This document shows, one piece after another, positions 12,301-32,310 of a stretch of DNA of 64,000 nt. The notes under the pieces were generated by a model, which was not told the DNA's origin, did not search any database, and saw only the letters and a list, made by a program, of their open reading frames with translations. This stretch comes from Prinia subflava. Its lineage: Eukaryota > Chordata > Aves > Passeriformes > Cisticolidae. The position numbers and the translations under genes were made by a program. Position 1 is the stretch's first letter, and each line of letters opens with the position of its first letter. The stretch spans positions 23,835,662-23,899,661 of the forward strand of contig NC_086283.1 of assembly GCF_021018805.1 (NCBI RefSeq), written 5' to 3'.

Positions 12301-15300
12301 GGGGTGGTAGGCTCTCCATCCTTGCAATACATCTGCAGGGGCTGGTCCTGTTCTGCTCCAGTCTGGACAGTTGCTCTCTTTAATTTAAGCCATAAAATCT
12401 CGATATGGCTTTGTCCAAGCAGATCCCAGTGTGGTGTTAACACCACCACATCCTTAAAAGACGGAAGTGGTGTCAATTTAATCATTATACTGTATTTCTA
12501 CAACAGATGTTGACATTTCACTATTGTCCCAGAATTAAATGTCAAGTTATTCCTGTTCAGAACTACCGCTGGAACGTTCAGGGATTCCATCTGCAGCTGT
12601 ATTTAGAGCCTGCCTGTCTGCTAAGCCAGCATTTTCAAGCAGGTTTTACATGGGCTGCGATGAGTTCACATGTGTACCAGAGAGCTGCCTGGGTTAATTA
12701 ATTCCCTTTCCACACATTATAACCTAGAGAAGCAGGCTAGCTGGAGGGGGAGGTTTTCTTTGAAGAAATTGGTAATTTTGCACATTGTGGGACCAACTTT
12801 CAGATTCCTGCTTTTGTTGCAGCCTGGAAAACAGACACAGCATTTAAGAATGAGCTGAAGGTAAATGTGAATGCTCCAATCACAACAGATACATGATTAA
12901 TCTGTAACAATTCATAATCCAAAATCCAGTGCAGAAACACTGGCACAGCTTTTAATTTTGCACTTCCCACTGCTTATGAGAAATCTCTAGCTATGCCTCT
13001 GAAGCCACTTTCTGTGCCCTTGGCAGCTACTGAAACACCTTTCCTTTATTTGAGGGGGGAGGTAAATATCTCTGTGCATCACCGAGCCGATACAAGTGCC
13101 GCGTGCTCTGCATCTGAGGCCAAATGCCTCAAACCATCTTGTCAGAGGCAAACTCTTCTTTGCTCAGCTGTGGAATGTTGCTTTTGAGCCCCTTGCCCTG
13201 CTGCCTGGTTCAGGCACTGAGGGAGACAGCAGGGATGGAGGAAGTTTCTTTTGTGCAGCCCCTGATCTGCTCAGCTCCTGGCATTGTGCTGGTGACAGAG
13301 GAACTACAGTGGGTGGCTTCGGGTGGCCCCAGCAATGGCAAAGCTCGGGATTTAGGGGAACCTAAGATGCAGGTGATGTTAATACCATGCTTGACAGCTT
13401 TAGCTGCTGTTGGTGTGCATAGCCTGTGGCTTGACAGCCTGAAAGACAAAAGTATTTTCTGCCAGGGCTGTCAGCTCTGTGCATCCTGTGCCTCTCTGGA
13501 AAGAAACCCTGGGGGTAGAGGGGCAGCAGAGATGTGGCTGGAGCCACTGGTTTGCAGGACATTGGTAGCAGAAGAAGGAGGGTTGTGTTTTGGATGGTTG
13601 TAGGAAAGGAGGGAGAGAGGCAGGGAGGCAATCCCCAGGGTCCCCATTTTATAGCATTTTCAGATTGAATCTGGATGCCTCCAGACCAACACAAGCGGCT
13701 GAGAGGCAGATGCAACAGGAGGCAGTTTGAATCTTGGTGACAGGAGGGCAGATAATCCACCCAGTACCTCTGATCCAATAGATGATGGATTAATGCCTCT
13801 TCAAACAAAGGCCTCAGGTGATTGCAAATATTTCCAGAAAAGAGACAGACTGCCTGATCTCAGCCAACAGTGCCATGAAATTGCAGCTTGTGCAGCTCAC
13901 ACCAGACATGATCTGGGCCTCAGGGCCACCTTTTAGGTGACAAAGCAGAAAATGTCCCTTTGTTTGGGTGGCAGCTTGCAAGGAGTGTGCCATTTTCAGC
14001 TCTGTAAGGGATTGTTGAGATTATCAGTCAGAAGCTCAGAGAGTCCCTCTTTCTGGAGAGTCTGAAAATGAACAAAGAAGGGTAATAAGAAATAATTTGA
14101 GGAGGTTTTATTATTATTGCATTTAGTGGGGGGGTTGTTTCTTTAATGCTTTATATTTTTTTTCCACTCTAAATAGGTGAGGTTATATTACATAGTAAAA
14201 AGCTATTAGTTTTCTCAAAATATTGTCAATTTTCCTTCCAAATTGCTAAATTAAATTTTCTATTTTATGGCAATGCTCTTTCATTTGTGCAAAATCCTAT
14301 GCTCAGATAGTTAGGCCAATCTCATCATGCAAGACCATTAGATGAACTAATTAGATCTGTCTCACTCATACATTTCTATCAGGAATATCTAATAAATGTG
14401 GAAATCCATTTGGAAATGAAGATGGCATCTTCATCTCCTCAGAACTTTGGAGATTTCTGGTGTTGCCGTTGCACAGCCAGTGGGAATTAGCTGCTTTGTC
14501 AAAGCCTTTTTCCAAGGTAGGAACATGACTATCTTCATGATTTTCACAGTTTCCAAAGGAAGCAGTTTCTCCAGGGTATTTAATTGATGCAAATCCCAGG
14601 AAGACACAGGGACATCTCTGGCCCTGTCCTTTTGGGCAGTCACCGAGGGAGGTGTGAGGGTGACTCTGTGTGGTCACTGCTCATCCTCCTCAGCATACTT
14701 ATGCATTTATCTCCTTACTGTCTCAGTAAAGCAGAGTAAAACCATTACCCCGTGTTGCAAATGGAGAGGTGTGGGAGCCAGGCAGTGAAGGAGCTCCCAA
14801 GGTTGTCTGGTCCATCTGAGTGGAGCTTCCCCACTCTGAATCCCAACACTTCAAAGTTCAACTCTGCTTGGTCTTTCCTCCTGTTGATGCTTAAGATCCT
14901 GGCACAGATCATCAGTGACTCCTTTTGTACTCAAGATTTTATCTTCTAAAACTCCTGGCTGGATTCAGCCAGGGGTTTGCAGGCAGAGCGGCTTTTAGTG
15001 GCATTGCTTTGCAGTTTGGAGTTGTCATTTTGTGGACAGGAGTCCCAAAACACCGGATGCTGCAGGCCCACGTGCGGGGTGTTAGCACTGTGCTGGCAGT
15101 GGGAGCTCTCTGTGGCAGGATTCCTGTCCTGCGAGTGAGGATAGATCTGTGTTCCCTTGGCAATGCCTGGTCTGGCAGAAACTCTGCAGAACAGAGTGAA
15201 CCTTTCATGCATTTGCAAGGTGCTTGAAATGACTCAGAGTGTGCTTGTATTGGCTCGGTGCTTTGTATCACACAAAAATGAGGTATTTTGCTCTTAAACT

Positions 15301-18300
15301 GAATTCTTGCTGAATCAGAGTCTTGCTTTCCAGGGGAAGCTAAACCAAAGCCACCCACACTCACTTTGTGAGTACTAAGTACTGCTGACAGACAGCAATT
15401 CTCATTTGTGAGAGCAGTTTCTAATAGAGCCAGACCTCTTTCTGCCTAAGATCTTCCTTCTTATTCTTTCCCAGGTCACTAATGGTGAAAAATCCCTAAA
15501 GGCCATGAGTAAGACCTGAGTGCTGCTTGCTCCACGCTGCCAAAATCAGCAGGACATTTACTGCTGGCCTCAGAGAAGGTGCAGCAAGAGAAAGGGGGGA
15601 AAGGGGAGGTAAAGTCACTCAGCTCTAAGCATGCATTGTTTAAATTATTCACTCTTTTCTAAAGCAGACCATTGAATAATACATTGTGGTCAGTTTTATT
15701 TCTAAATGCTTGCACTTAGGCTGAGGTTAAAATGATGTCCTAAAATGCCACTTGCACTTGGGTTCCTCTGGAGATGCCCCCAGGCAGGGCCTTATTCCTG
15801 GCTCTTCTCACCTGTGTTTTATGGTTCTGGATCCTGTGTTGGGTAGAGTCAGCTTCAAGTGCTGCTCAGCCAGGTCCCCCACACCTCCAGTACCAGGAGA
15901 CTGATTTCAACAACCCCAAAGCACTAAAAATAATAAGCTTGGGCTTGTTTCTATTTTCTTTTTCCATTGCTGGCCAAGCTCTCTGGAGTAATTTGTCAAT
16001 AGCTTTGTTCCTTCTTCATTAATGAGAAGTTTTGACCTAATTGCACTAATCCCTATGTTTATGAAAAACCTTTGAAGTGCCCTACACCAGTCGCAACACG
16101 GAGAAGTGGATGAAGCACAGAAACTTGTTCTCCCTTTCTTTCCTATCCTGTTCCTGTCACATGCTCACACATGATTTCTGTATTTGGTTAGAATTTTTAC
16201 TCGAGACATCCATAGTTCAGGTGGCTTTTGCAGTTCTATTTAAAGGACAGAGGGAATCAGAAGAAAATACGTCTGCATCACACTTGCTTGCTTCTCAATT
16301 TCTGCTTCATGTTTAATAGTAATAATATAAACCAAATCCTCGAAGAACTGTTTGAGAGGTCTGGCATTTATGCATTGTGTGCAGGAATGATTTAGCATTT
16401 AAAAACAAAATAAATCTCTCTGTGTAAGGTGGTTCATTATTCTAACTGATTGGAGATGAGACAAATGTGAAAGTTCAGTGAGGCTCCTTTTAAAACAAAA
16501 CTTCCCTCCTGTCGATGAACTCTCCTCCTCCACAGAACAGTGAAACCTTCCTGAGCGTCCAGCAGGATAATTAGTTATTCTTTGGGACATGCCTTCAAAT
16601 GAACCACTGTTAAATCTTACTGGGTTCTTTCATTAAATTAATATTTGGCTTGTGCAAGAAGGATGCACTCTTAACGGCCAGGCCCTCTGAGATCTATTAA
16701 TATCCTCACAGATGGAAGGGAGGGTGCTGATTCTGAAAAGCCCAAGGTGTGCTGAGCTCTGAGCCCAGCCATCCAGGAGTATTTGGATGGCTTCTTGAGC
16801 AGCTGCTGCTGGCATCACCTCTGGGAGGGTGAGGCCATGAATGCACTGACAAAAAATAGTCAGTGCAAGGTTGTGGTCTCCCAGGGGGATGGGCTGGAGC
16901 AAGGACAAATGACAAGGGAGCTGCTGATGGCAAGGGACAACTCTGCACACTCTGTGGAACCCTCATCTCCCAGGCAGAGAAGGTTCTGGGACACAGCCGT
17001 GCTCAGCACAGACATTACATCTGCAGTGGGAGGCTTGGAACAGGAAAAGCCCAATAGGCCAAGAGAGCATCTGGGAGCAGGAGCTGTCTGCAGCAGAGGG
17101 GAAGAACAGCGCTGTGCTCCATCGCGAGCAGAACGTCCACCTGGGGAACATCAGGCACTTCTCCTCTGCAGGATGAGGCTCACAAAAACCCCAGGAGCCT
17201 GGTGGGTTACTTGGAGAAAGTGGCTGTAAAAACAGTAATTCTTTTGGTTTGCAATTTTTTCTGCTTGCCATGGAGTGCAGTGACCTTTCCTTAATGAGAG
17301 AGAAGAAGCCTGAGAGGGAGGGAGGGGAAGGAAGAAGATGCTGTGGGAGAAATGTCAGCCAGCAGAGGTGGTGCCTGTCCTGCTGCACAGTGGCTGAGCA
17401 GCTCAGTAGCCTGCTGGCAGCCCCAGAGCCACGCTGCCTGGGATGGAGACTCTTCGTGCTGCTTCACTTTCCTTTGTTCCAGGGTCTCCTCTCTTGCTGG
17501 GCATTGGTGCTCGCTGTGGCTGCTCCAAATCCACTGGCTCTAGCAATGACTCCTGATCTCTGTCAGTGAGGGAGAGGAACTCTCTGGCCCTACAATTTAT
17601 GAAATTATTGGGTATAAAAGCTGACACTGGGTCATCCATTTGCTCTTTTACTCACGAAATGGTGTTTGAGGAGCAGTCTAAGATTTCTGATATCTTTGGA
17701 AGTGCCTCATTACCATGCGACTGGAGACAGCTTCTGCATGAGCCCAGCAGAAATAGTCCTCTATTATGGCTCTTCACAGAGTTTTTGCATATAATATTAA
17801 GCATTAAAATAATTTAATAAAGCATAAATCAAGTTTTACTGTAGTGCCACTGGACAGGAAAAAAAGCACTCCTGGAATTGCACCTGAATACATTGTGGTC
17901 TTCTTTGGAGTGGGAACAATTTATATATTCAATATAACTTCCATTGGTTCTGCTGTAAATCCCGTCTCACAGCTGTGTGCTCTTCTCATTGTACAATGGG
18001 ACTTTGTCAGCATGTGCAGCCCCACAGCTCTTAATTGGGGCTGTCTGGTCTGCCTGGACTGCAAAGGTCCAGTCTGGCTCTGCCCTCTGGCCCTGCACCG
18101 TGCACCACATCACCTCTGCTCCAGCAGCTCCAGAGCTCGTGTTGTGCTGTTCAGCCTGTGCAGGTGACTGGGAGTGCTGCATCTCCCTGGAGTCACATCC
18201 AGAGTGCCCCCGTGCCTCCTCCAAAGCTGTTGGGCTGCTCCCACTGTGCGGAGCTGATCCACAGCTCTGTGATTTTACATCCCAGCTCTCTGTGTGAGTG

Positions 18301-21300
18301 GGGTGCCCGTGGTGTGGCAGCCCTGGGCTGGTAATTGTCAGTAGTGCTTTATTTCCATAGGTGAATGCTCTGGGCTGTCTGGCTCCTGGCGATGTCCCTT
18401 CTGTTGATTAATCACTAGGAGATGATAAATGAAAATACCAGCTTGAGAAATGCCTGCCCTGTGCTCCCAGCAGTGGCAGCAGTGCATGGTGAATAGTTTT
18501 CTCCCATCTCTTCTGTTTGATTCCCTTTGCAGAGCTGAGTCTCAAGTCATTCTCGTGCACTCAGGAGCTTTGGCAGTGTTCAGCCCTACTCGCTGGGTGC
18601 TGGAGAAGAGGGCAGTGCTGCAGCTTGGGCAGTGGTGAGGAGTGCTATGAGCATCCTTCCTCCCTGAAGGCTGCATCCCACCACCAGTGTGGTCTTAACT
18701 CCAGCAGGCTGCGTGTCTCATCCTTTTCTGCCCTGCTTTGGGTTCTCCAGAAATGGATGGTGTGCGGAGGAGCTTTTGGGCCACACCAACTGTGTCTTGT
18801 GCACTTTTAATTTTACAAAAGATGCAAAATCCTTCAGGTGACTGCATGGTTAGCTACACAGCCAGCTGTCCCCTGCAAAACCTCTGCCTCATTCAGAGTT
18901 AAGAGCTTGTTTGGAAAGGTTTGGATCTGGATGGGATTTTATCCTGTGAAATATTCTGCAATTTTGTGTCCTTAAACAGGGGAGAAGACTTATCAAGCCC
19001 TTTGTAAATATAGAGGAGAACTCTAGGACTGGAGCACAGAGATTTTCCAAGGCTCTGGTAGACATTTCTGATGTGTGACTGAAACCAGTACATACTTGGA
19101 AAAAAGTTCTAGGTCTGAAGTATCTCATTTTGGACAGGGAAAGTGATTTGTCTGTGCATTCTTGATGTACAGCCCTATTGGCATCTGCAGTGTCTTTAAG
19201 TGATGTATCTCTCTGAAGGCTTCACTGCTTCTGCTGTGTGATCTGCTCCCAACAAACTCCAGAGAGCAAGTGATTTATCAGCCACTGCTTTTTAGGGTGA
19301 GGAAAAGGCTAATGCTTTATGGATCTATCAGCATTCCTGTATGGCACACAGAATACAATATCCTGCCAAAGCGGGGAGGGATGTCTGCTACCTGGCAATC
19401 CATCATTTCTCCCAGTGGCCCATGGCAAATGCACTTTTCTTTTTTCCATCAGGCTATGTGCGAGTACTGTTATATAGTGAAGAGCTTCTCCTTTCTCCTC
19501 CTCCACAAATGGTTATGAAAACCTGAAAGAGCAACTTCTGTAGGATGCAGAATAAGATGGGAAGGGTCATTTTGACAGGGAGAAGACGTCATTGCCTGCA
19601 GCTCCTGGTTCCAGCAGGACCTATGAGACCTCAAGTGATGCAGCTGTGCCATAGACAGCACAACAGGAGCATAGCAGGGATGAGAAATCCAGGCCAAACA
19701 CACCCATGCAGACTGCCAGGTATGTGCCAAAACCACGCAGATGTGTCAACAGATGCTCCAGGATTTTCTTTTCTCCCTTGCCCCACAGCGATTTTCTCTG
19801 TTATAAGCGTGGCTCAGTCGACCTTGTCCCCATGGAGCTCATCCATCCCATCCACAGAACAAGTGAAATGTGTTTATAACCTGGTGAGCATCTACTGGGG
19901 AGTATGAATCCCTCTCCTACATCTCTCCTTGGTGTTTTAATTGATTCAGGGTTTTCCCAGTGGAGAACTTCATAAGAGCATTTGATAAAATCAGCTACAC
20001 ACGATCCTGCCTCTCATTACTCACAGGCTTGAGGCAGGTAGATGATTAAGTGAATTTTTTACGGTGTGAGCAGTTGTAACAAGGGAAATTATCATCCTGG
20101 ATATGAGACAACGACTTGGCTCTTACTACATCTGCTGGCAGACAACTAACCCAGTGACTTTCCATCTGATCTTGGAGCAAGTCTTCTGCTTTCTCCTCCA
20201 GGACAAACCTGCATTTGCCACCTTCACATTAAAAGGACAAGCCATATGGGTGTGCCTGTGCTCAGAAAAATAGATCTTCATGGGGCTGATGTTGCAGTCC
20301 TGATGGAAGTCAAAGTCTGCCATCGTCACCTTGGGAATGCTTCTGCAGACACTGCAGGGAGAGAGCATCCTCTGGGCTTGGGGCTGGAGGTGCTACAGAA
20401 CATGACAGTATTGTTGGTCCATGGATGGGATGGGATTCATCCCTATTTTCATTTCTAGCTGCATCCTAGACTTTATTATCCCCCCAAAAGTCAATAATGC
20501 TGTAGTGAAAACTGGGGAAAATGTGTTTCCATTAGGGAAAGTTTCCAGTTAAAATGTGAGTTCTTTTTCTTCCTGCCAGCAGATTTTGGGTACAACTCAG
20601 AAGAATGACTGAAAGAAAGGGCTGCCACATGGTTTTGTTGCATGTTTCTAGAAGCTTTAACTTGCTTTTGACATACCTCCTTGTTGATAAATATACTTTA
20701 TTTTCGCAGGGAGTCATTGTCAAGATAATGTCAGATCCCACTGTGAAGCCAGATCCAGTAAAGAGCAGTAATGTTGTTTTCTAATTTGTTTGAAATCCTA
20801 AAGCACTCCCTCATCTGAGCAGAGATACCTAAATGGCACCTATTTGGCGCTGGGTGTAATTCTTTGCTCTAATGGCATGCTTGACAATATCTGTGTACTT
20901 ACCTGGAGCAGCACAAGCCTCCTGTACTTAAATGAAATACACACAGCAGGTTTGAAGATGAACACAGGAGATGCTTGAATGCCTTTTAGACAACTGTAAT
21001 TCAGGCCATAAACATAATATAGATTGCAATATTGTATATAAAGGAGTGCTTCAAATACCAGCCTTTGTGTTCTGCAGTTCAGTCCAATTGATTCCTGACC
21101 TAACACAATGCTGTACCCGAAACTGTTGCATAAACATAACAAATCCATCACCAAATCACTGAAGGAGATGCAGAAGAGGTGTGGTAGCTATCTGGTGTGA
21201 TGTGGCCGCATCACACCATCAGCCGCAGCCTGTGTGCTGGTATTCCATGTAAGGCACCAGCAGAAAGGAAAACAGGTAAAGGATGGCTCCTCATCCGTAT

Positions 21301-22620
21301 CACCGAGCACATGCCCGCCCTTTGCTCTGCTGAAATCCAGCACAATTTGCATTGTGGAGCACCTGCATCTCTGAAAAAAATGAAATTTCTGGATTTCTCT
21401 TAATTCCTGCAAAGCAGGACTTTTTGCTGCCTGGTTAATGGGAATTTTGTCAGTCATGCTTACTAGAAACAATAAAGGGATAATAAATAGTGCAGTCTGC
21501 GGACAGCAACAGGCTCCGACAATCCATTAACCAACGAGACGTGTTGCACATTCCAGCTTATTGGACGCATATCCATAATATATTTTAACAATCTCTCCCT
21601 GGCAGGCATTTTCCTTGAACAAATACACAGTTTGGACTTCCATTTTTCACCCCTGCTCAAAATTTCAGAGTGAAAAAGAGCTGCTAGTGAGCCATTAGCA
21701 ATAATTTGATTCTGCATTTGCACTGGAAATTTTAAATAGATTTTTCTTCTTTTCTTCTGCTTGTACTTGCTCTGTCATTGTTTTTCTGTGCATGGTGCAG
21801 GCTGGGGGCGAGCAGTGAGGAGACTGCCTGGGCAGACACTAATCTGGCAGTTTTTCATACACGACCCTTGCTGTTTTAAATAGAGCCTTTCCTCACCCCA
21901 CCTTCTTGCTTCCCACTTTGTGCAGCTGCTTGCTGAGTGATGAGCAGCGTGGGCCCCCTTCCAGCTGATGGTGCAATGTTGGTATTTAGGGTCCCTTGCT
22001 GGTGAGATGGAGCTGCAATGTCCTTTCAGCTGGGGGACACAGGATCTCATCAGGTCTGTGAGATCCCAGGGGACCTTCAGCTCAGTGAGTGAGGCGCTCC
22101 CCACAGCTCCATCTGAAAACTGGTCTTGCTGGAGGAACACAACCTGCTCACGTAAAGCTGCCTCTTTCCAGGGTAGCTCCTCTGGTGCTTTGTCCTGTGC
22201 ACACCCAACAGCACCCCAGACCCGTGGCACTCCTGGGCATTCTGGAGACTGGGCTATCCAGACTTTAGTGCTGCCCCAGGGGGCTCAGTGATGCTTACGG
22301 CCCTGCACTCAGCACCGCTCTGCCTTCATGGCGGAGTTTCCAGGTGAGCCCCACTCCGTCCCTCAGCCTTGCGGGAAGGAGCCGGTGCAGTGTGTGGAAC
22401 TTCGCTCTCCCTTGCAGCCCCAGCCGCGGCTGGCGAGAGCTTAAGAGATGCCCTATCTACTCGCGGTGCAGCACTGTGGACTCACGCAACACGTGCAAAC
22501 GAGGGACCGCGCATCGCACGGCTCACGCCCGCAGGGGGCTACGCAGGGTCTGCACCGCACAGGCAGCGAGCGAGGGGGCACCGGGAGCGGGGCTCAGAGC
22601 GCCGTGAGCCCGCGGCTCTG

Positions 22621-22672
22621 CCGGTGCCGGTGCCGGCGCCGGTGCCGGTGCCGGTGCCGGTGCCGGTGCCGG
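22621..22672. repeat. CCGGTG hexamer tandem array
   Basis: Eight consecutive CCGGTG hexamers plus a 4-base partial unit, with one variant unit (the third, CCGGCG). The array sits at the upstream side of the CpG island, about 310 bases before the GPC3 start codon. Being perfect, GC-rich and short-period, it is likely to vary in length between individuals and to be hard to assemble. If the reading frame were used it would encode alternating Pro/Val or Arg/Cys codons, but there is no reason to think it is translated. Confidence 0.9.
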
Positions 22673-22745
22673 GGCGGGAGGGCGCGCACAGGTGCGGGGC
22701 GTGGCGCGGGCGTGGCGCGGGCGGGGCGGGGCGGCCCCGCGGGGC

Positions 22746-22845
22746 CCAATGAGCGCCGGGGCGGCGCCGCGCGCGGGGCGAGTTTCCCGCGGGCGGGGGG
22801 CGGGAGCCAATCAGCGCCGGGCCGGGGCGGCGCGCGCGGGGCCGG
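22746..22845 (+). promoter_or_regulatory. GPC3: Duplicated CCAAT/GC-rich core promoter module
   Basis: Two CCAAT boxes occur 61 bases apart, at 22746-22750 and 22807-22811. The second continues as CCAATCAG, a strong NF-Y form. Each is followed by a very similar GC-rich stretch (AGCGCCGGG then GGCGG and CGCGCGGGGC), so the block looks like a diverged tandem duplication. Between them, TTTCCCGC at 22783-22790 matches the E2F consensus TTTSSCGC. Factor binding is inferred from motif match only. Confidence 0.65.
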
Positions 22846-22937
22846 GACCGGCGCCCCGGGAGCGCCGCGCGAGGCGCGGGGCCGTGCTCGGCTCCGCTCC
22901 GCTGCTCCCGGTGCCGGCACGTCCCGGCACGGCGGGC

Positions 22938-22958
22938 ATGCCCGCTGGCAGCGCCTAG
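22938..22958 (+). promoter_or_regulatory. GPC3: Short upstream ORF in the presumed GPC3 5' UTR
   Basis: An ATG at 22938 opens a 6-codon frame (Met-Pro-Ala-Gly-Ser-Ala) that stops at TAG 22956-22958, leaving 25 bases before the GPC3 start codon at 22984. The uORF start has G at -3 and C at +4, an intermediate context. The main start has A at -3 and T at +4, also acceptable. If transcription begins upstream of 22938 the uORF could lower or gate GPC3 translation, with the short gap limiting reinitiation. The frame is visible; its use is inference. Confidence 0.5.
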
Positions 22959-22983
22959 AGGAGCGCCCCGGTGGCCCGGGAGG

Positions 22984-23146
22984 ATGTCGGGGAGCGGGGG
23001 AGTGCTGCTGCCGCTGCTGGCGGCCGCGCTGCTCGGTGCCGCGGGGACCGCGCAGCCGGCGGGGGAAGCCGCTTGCCGCCCGGTCCGCGCCGCCTTCCAG
23101 GTGCTGCAGCCCGGAGCCAAGTGGGTGCCCGAGAGCCCCGTGCCAG
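22984..23146 (+). CDS. GPC3: Glypican-3, coding exon 1 (signal peptide and N-terminus)
   Basis: This exon encodes the start of glypican-3, a cell-surface heparan sulfate proteoglycan attached by a GPI anchor that modulates Hedgehog, Wnt, BMP and FGF signals. The 163 coding bases give 54 codons plus one base. Residues about 7-23 form a Leu/Ala-rich signal-peptide core. A likely cleavage follows Gly-Thr-Ala (residues 21-23), so the mature chain begins Gln-Pro as I recall for human GPC3. Cys31 matches the first conserved glypican cysteine. The segment Leu-Gln-Pro-Gly-Ala-Lys-Trp-Val-Pro-Glu (41-50), followed by Ser-Pro-Val-Pro (51-54), is diagnostic of GPC3. The exon ends at CCAG|GTGAGA, a canonical phase-1 donor. 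The start is the only ATG that opens a signal peptide in this frame, and it has A at -3. Human exon 1 is, as I recall, four codons longer because it has a proline run after the cleavage site. Reading on past the donor gives an intronic tail that should not be annotated. Confidence 0.93.

Positions 23147-32310
<9,164 letters not shown>

Larger units (their letters stand above)
81..22479. other. Intergenic region upstream of GPC3, no supportable gene
   Basis: About 22 kb in which I see no exon with recognisable protein similarity, no ORF above about 160 codons, and no recognisable RNA gene. The ORFs present are short, overlap on both strands and show no family motifs, as expected of noncoding DNA. 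The region alternates moderately GC-rich, TG/CA-rich stretches (for example 500-3300, 6400-7700, 18000-18800) with AT-rich stretches (3600-4300, 14080-14420, 20450-21760). In mammals the miR-106a~363 cluster and CCDC160 lie upstream of GPC3. I looked for the mature miRNA sequences by eye and did not find them here. Small repeats and a palindrome are listed separately. Distal GPC3 enhancers could lie here, but that is inference. Confidence 0.6.

Noticed and set aside
13124..13603. 159-codon + strand ORF upstream of GPC3
   Set aside because: Overlapped by ORFs on both strands, no motif, and no promoter or polyadenylation context. A chance ORF.
81..22479. miR-106a~363 microRNA cluster expected upstream of GPC3 in vertebrates
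   Set aside because: I looked on both strands by eye for the mature miR-106, -18b, -20b, -19b, -92a and -363 sequences. The nearest resemblance (AAGGTGCATCTTG near 191) breaks after the seed and has no hairpin partner. The cluster probably lies outside the window.
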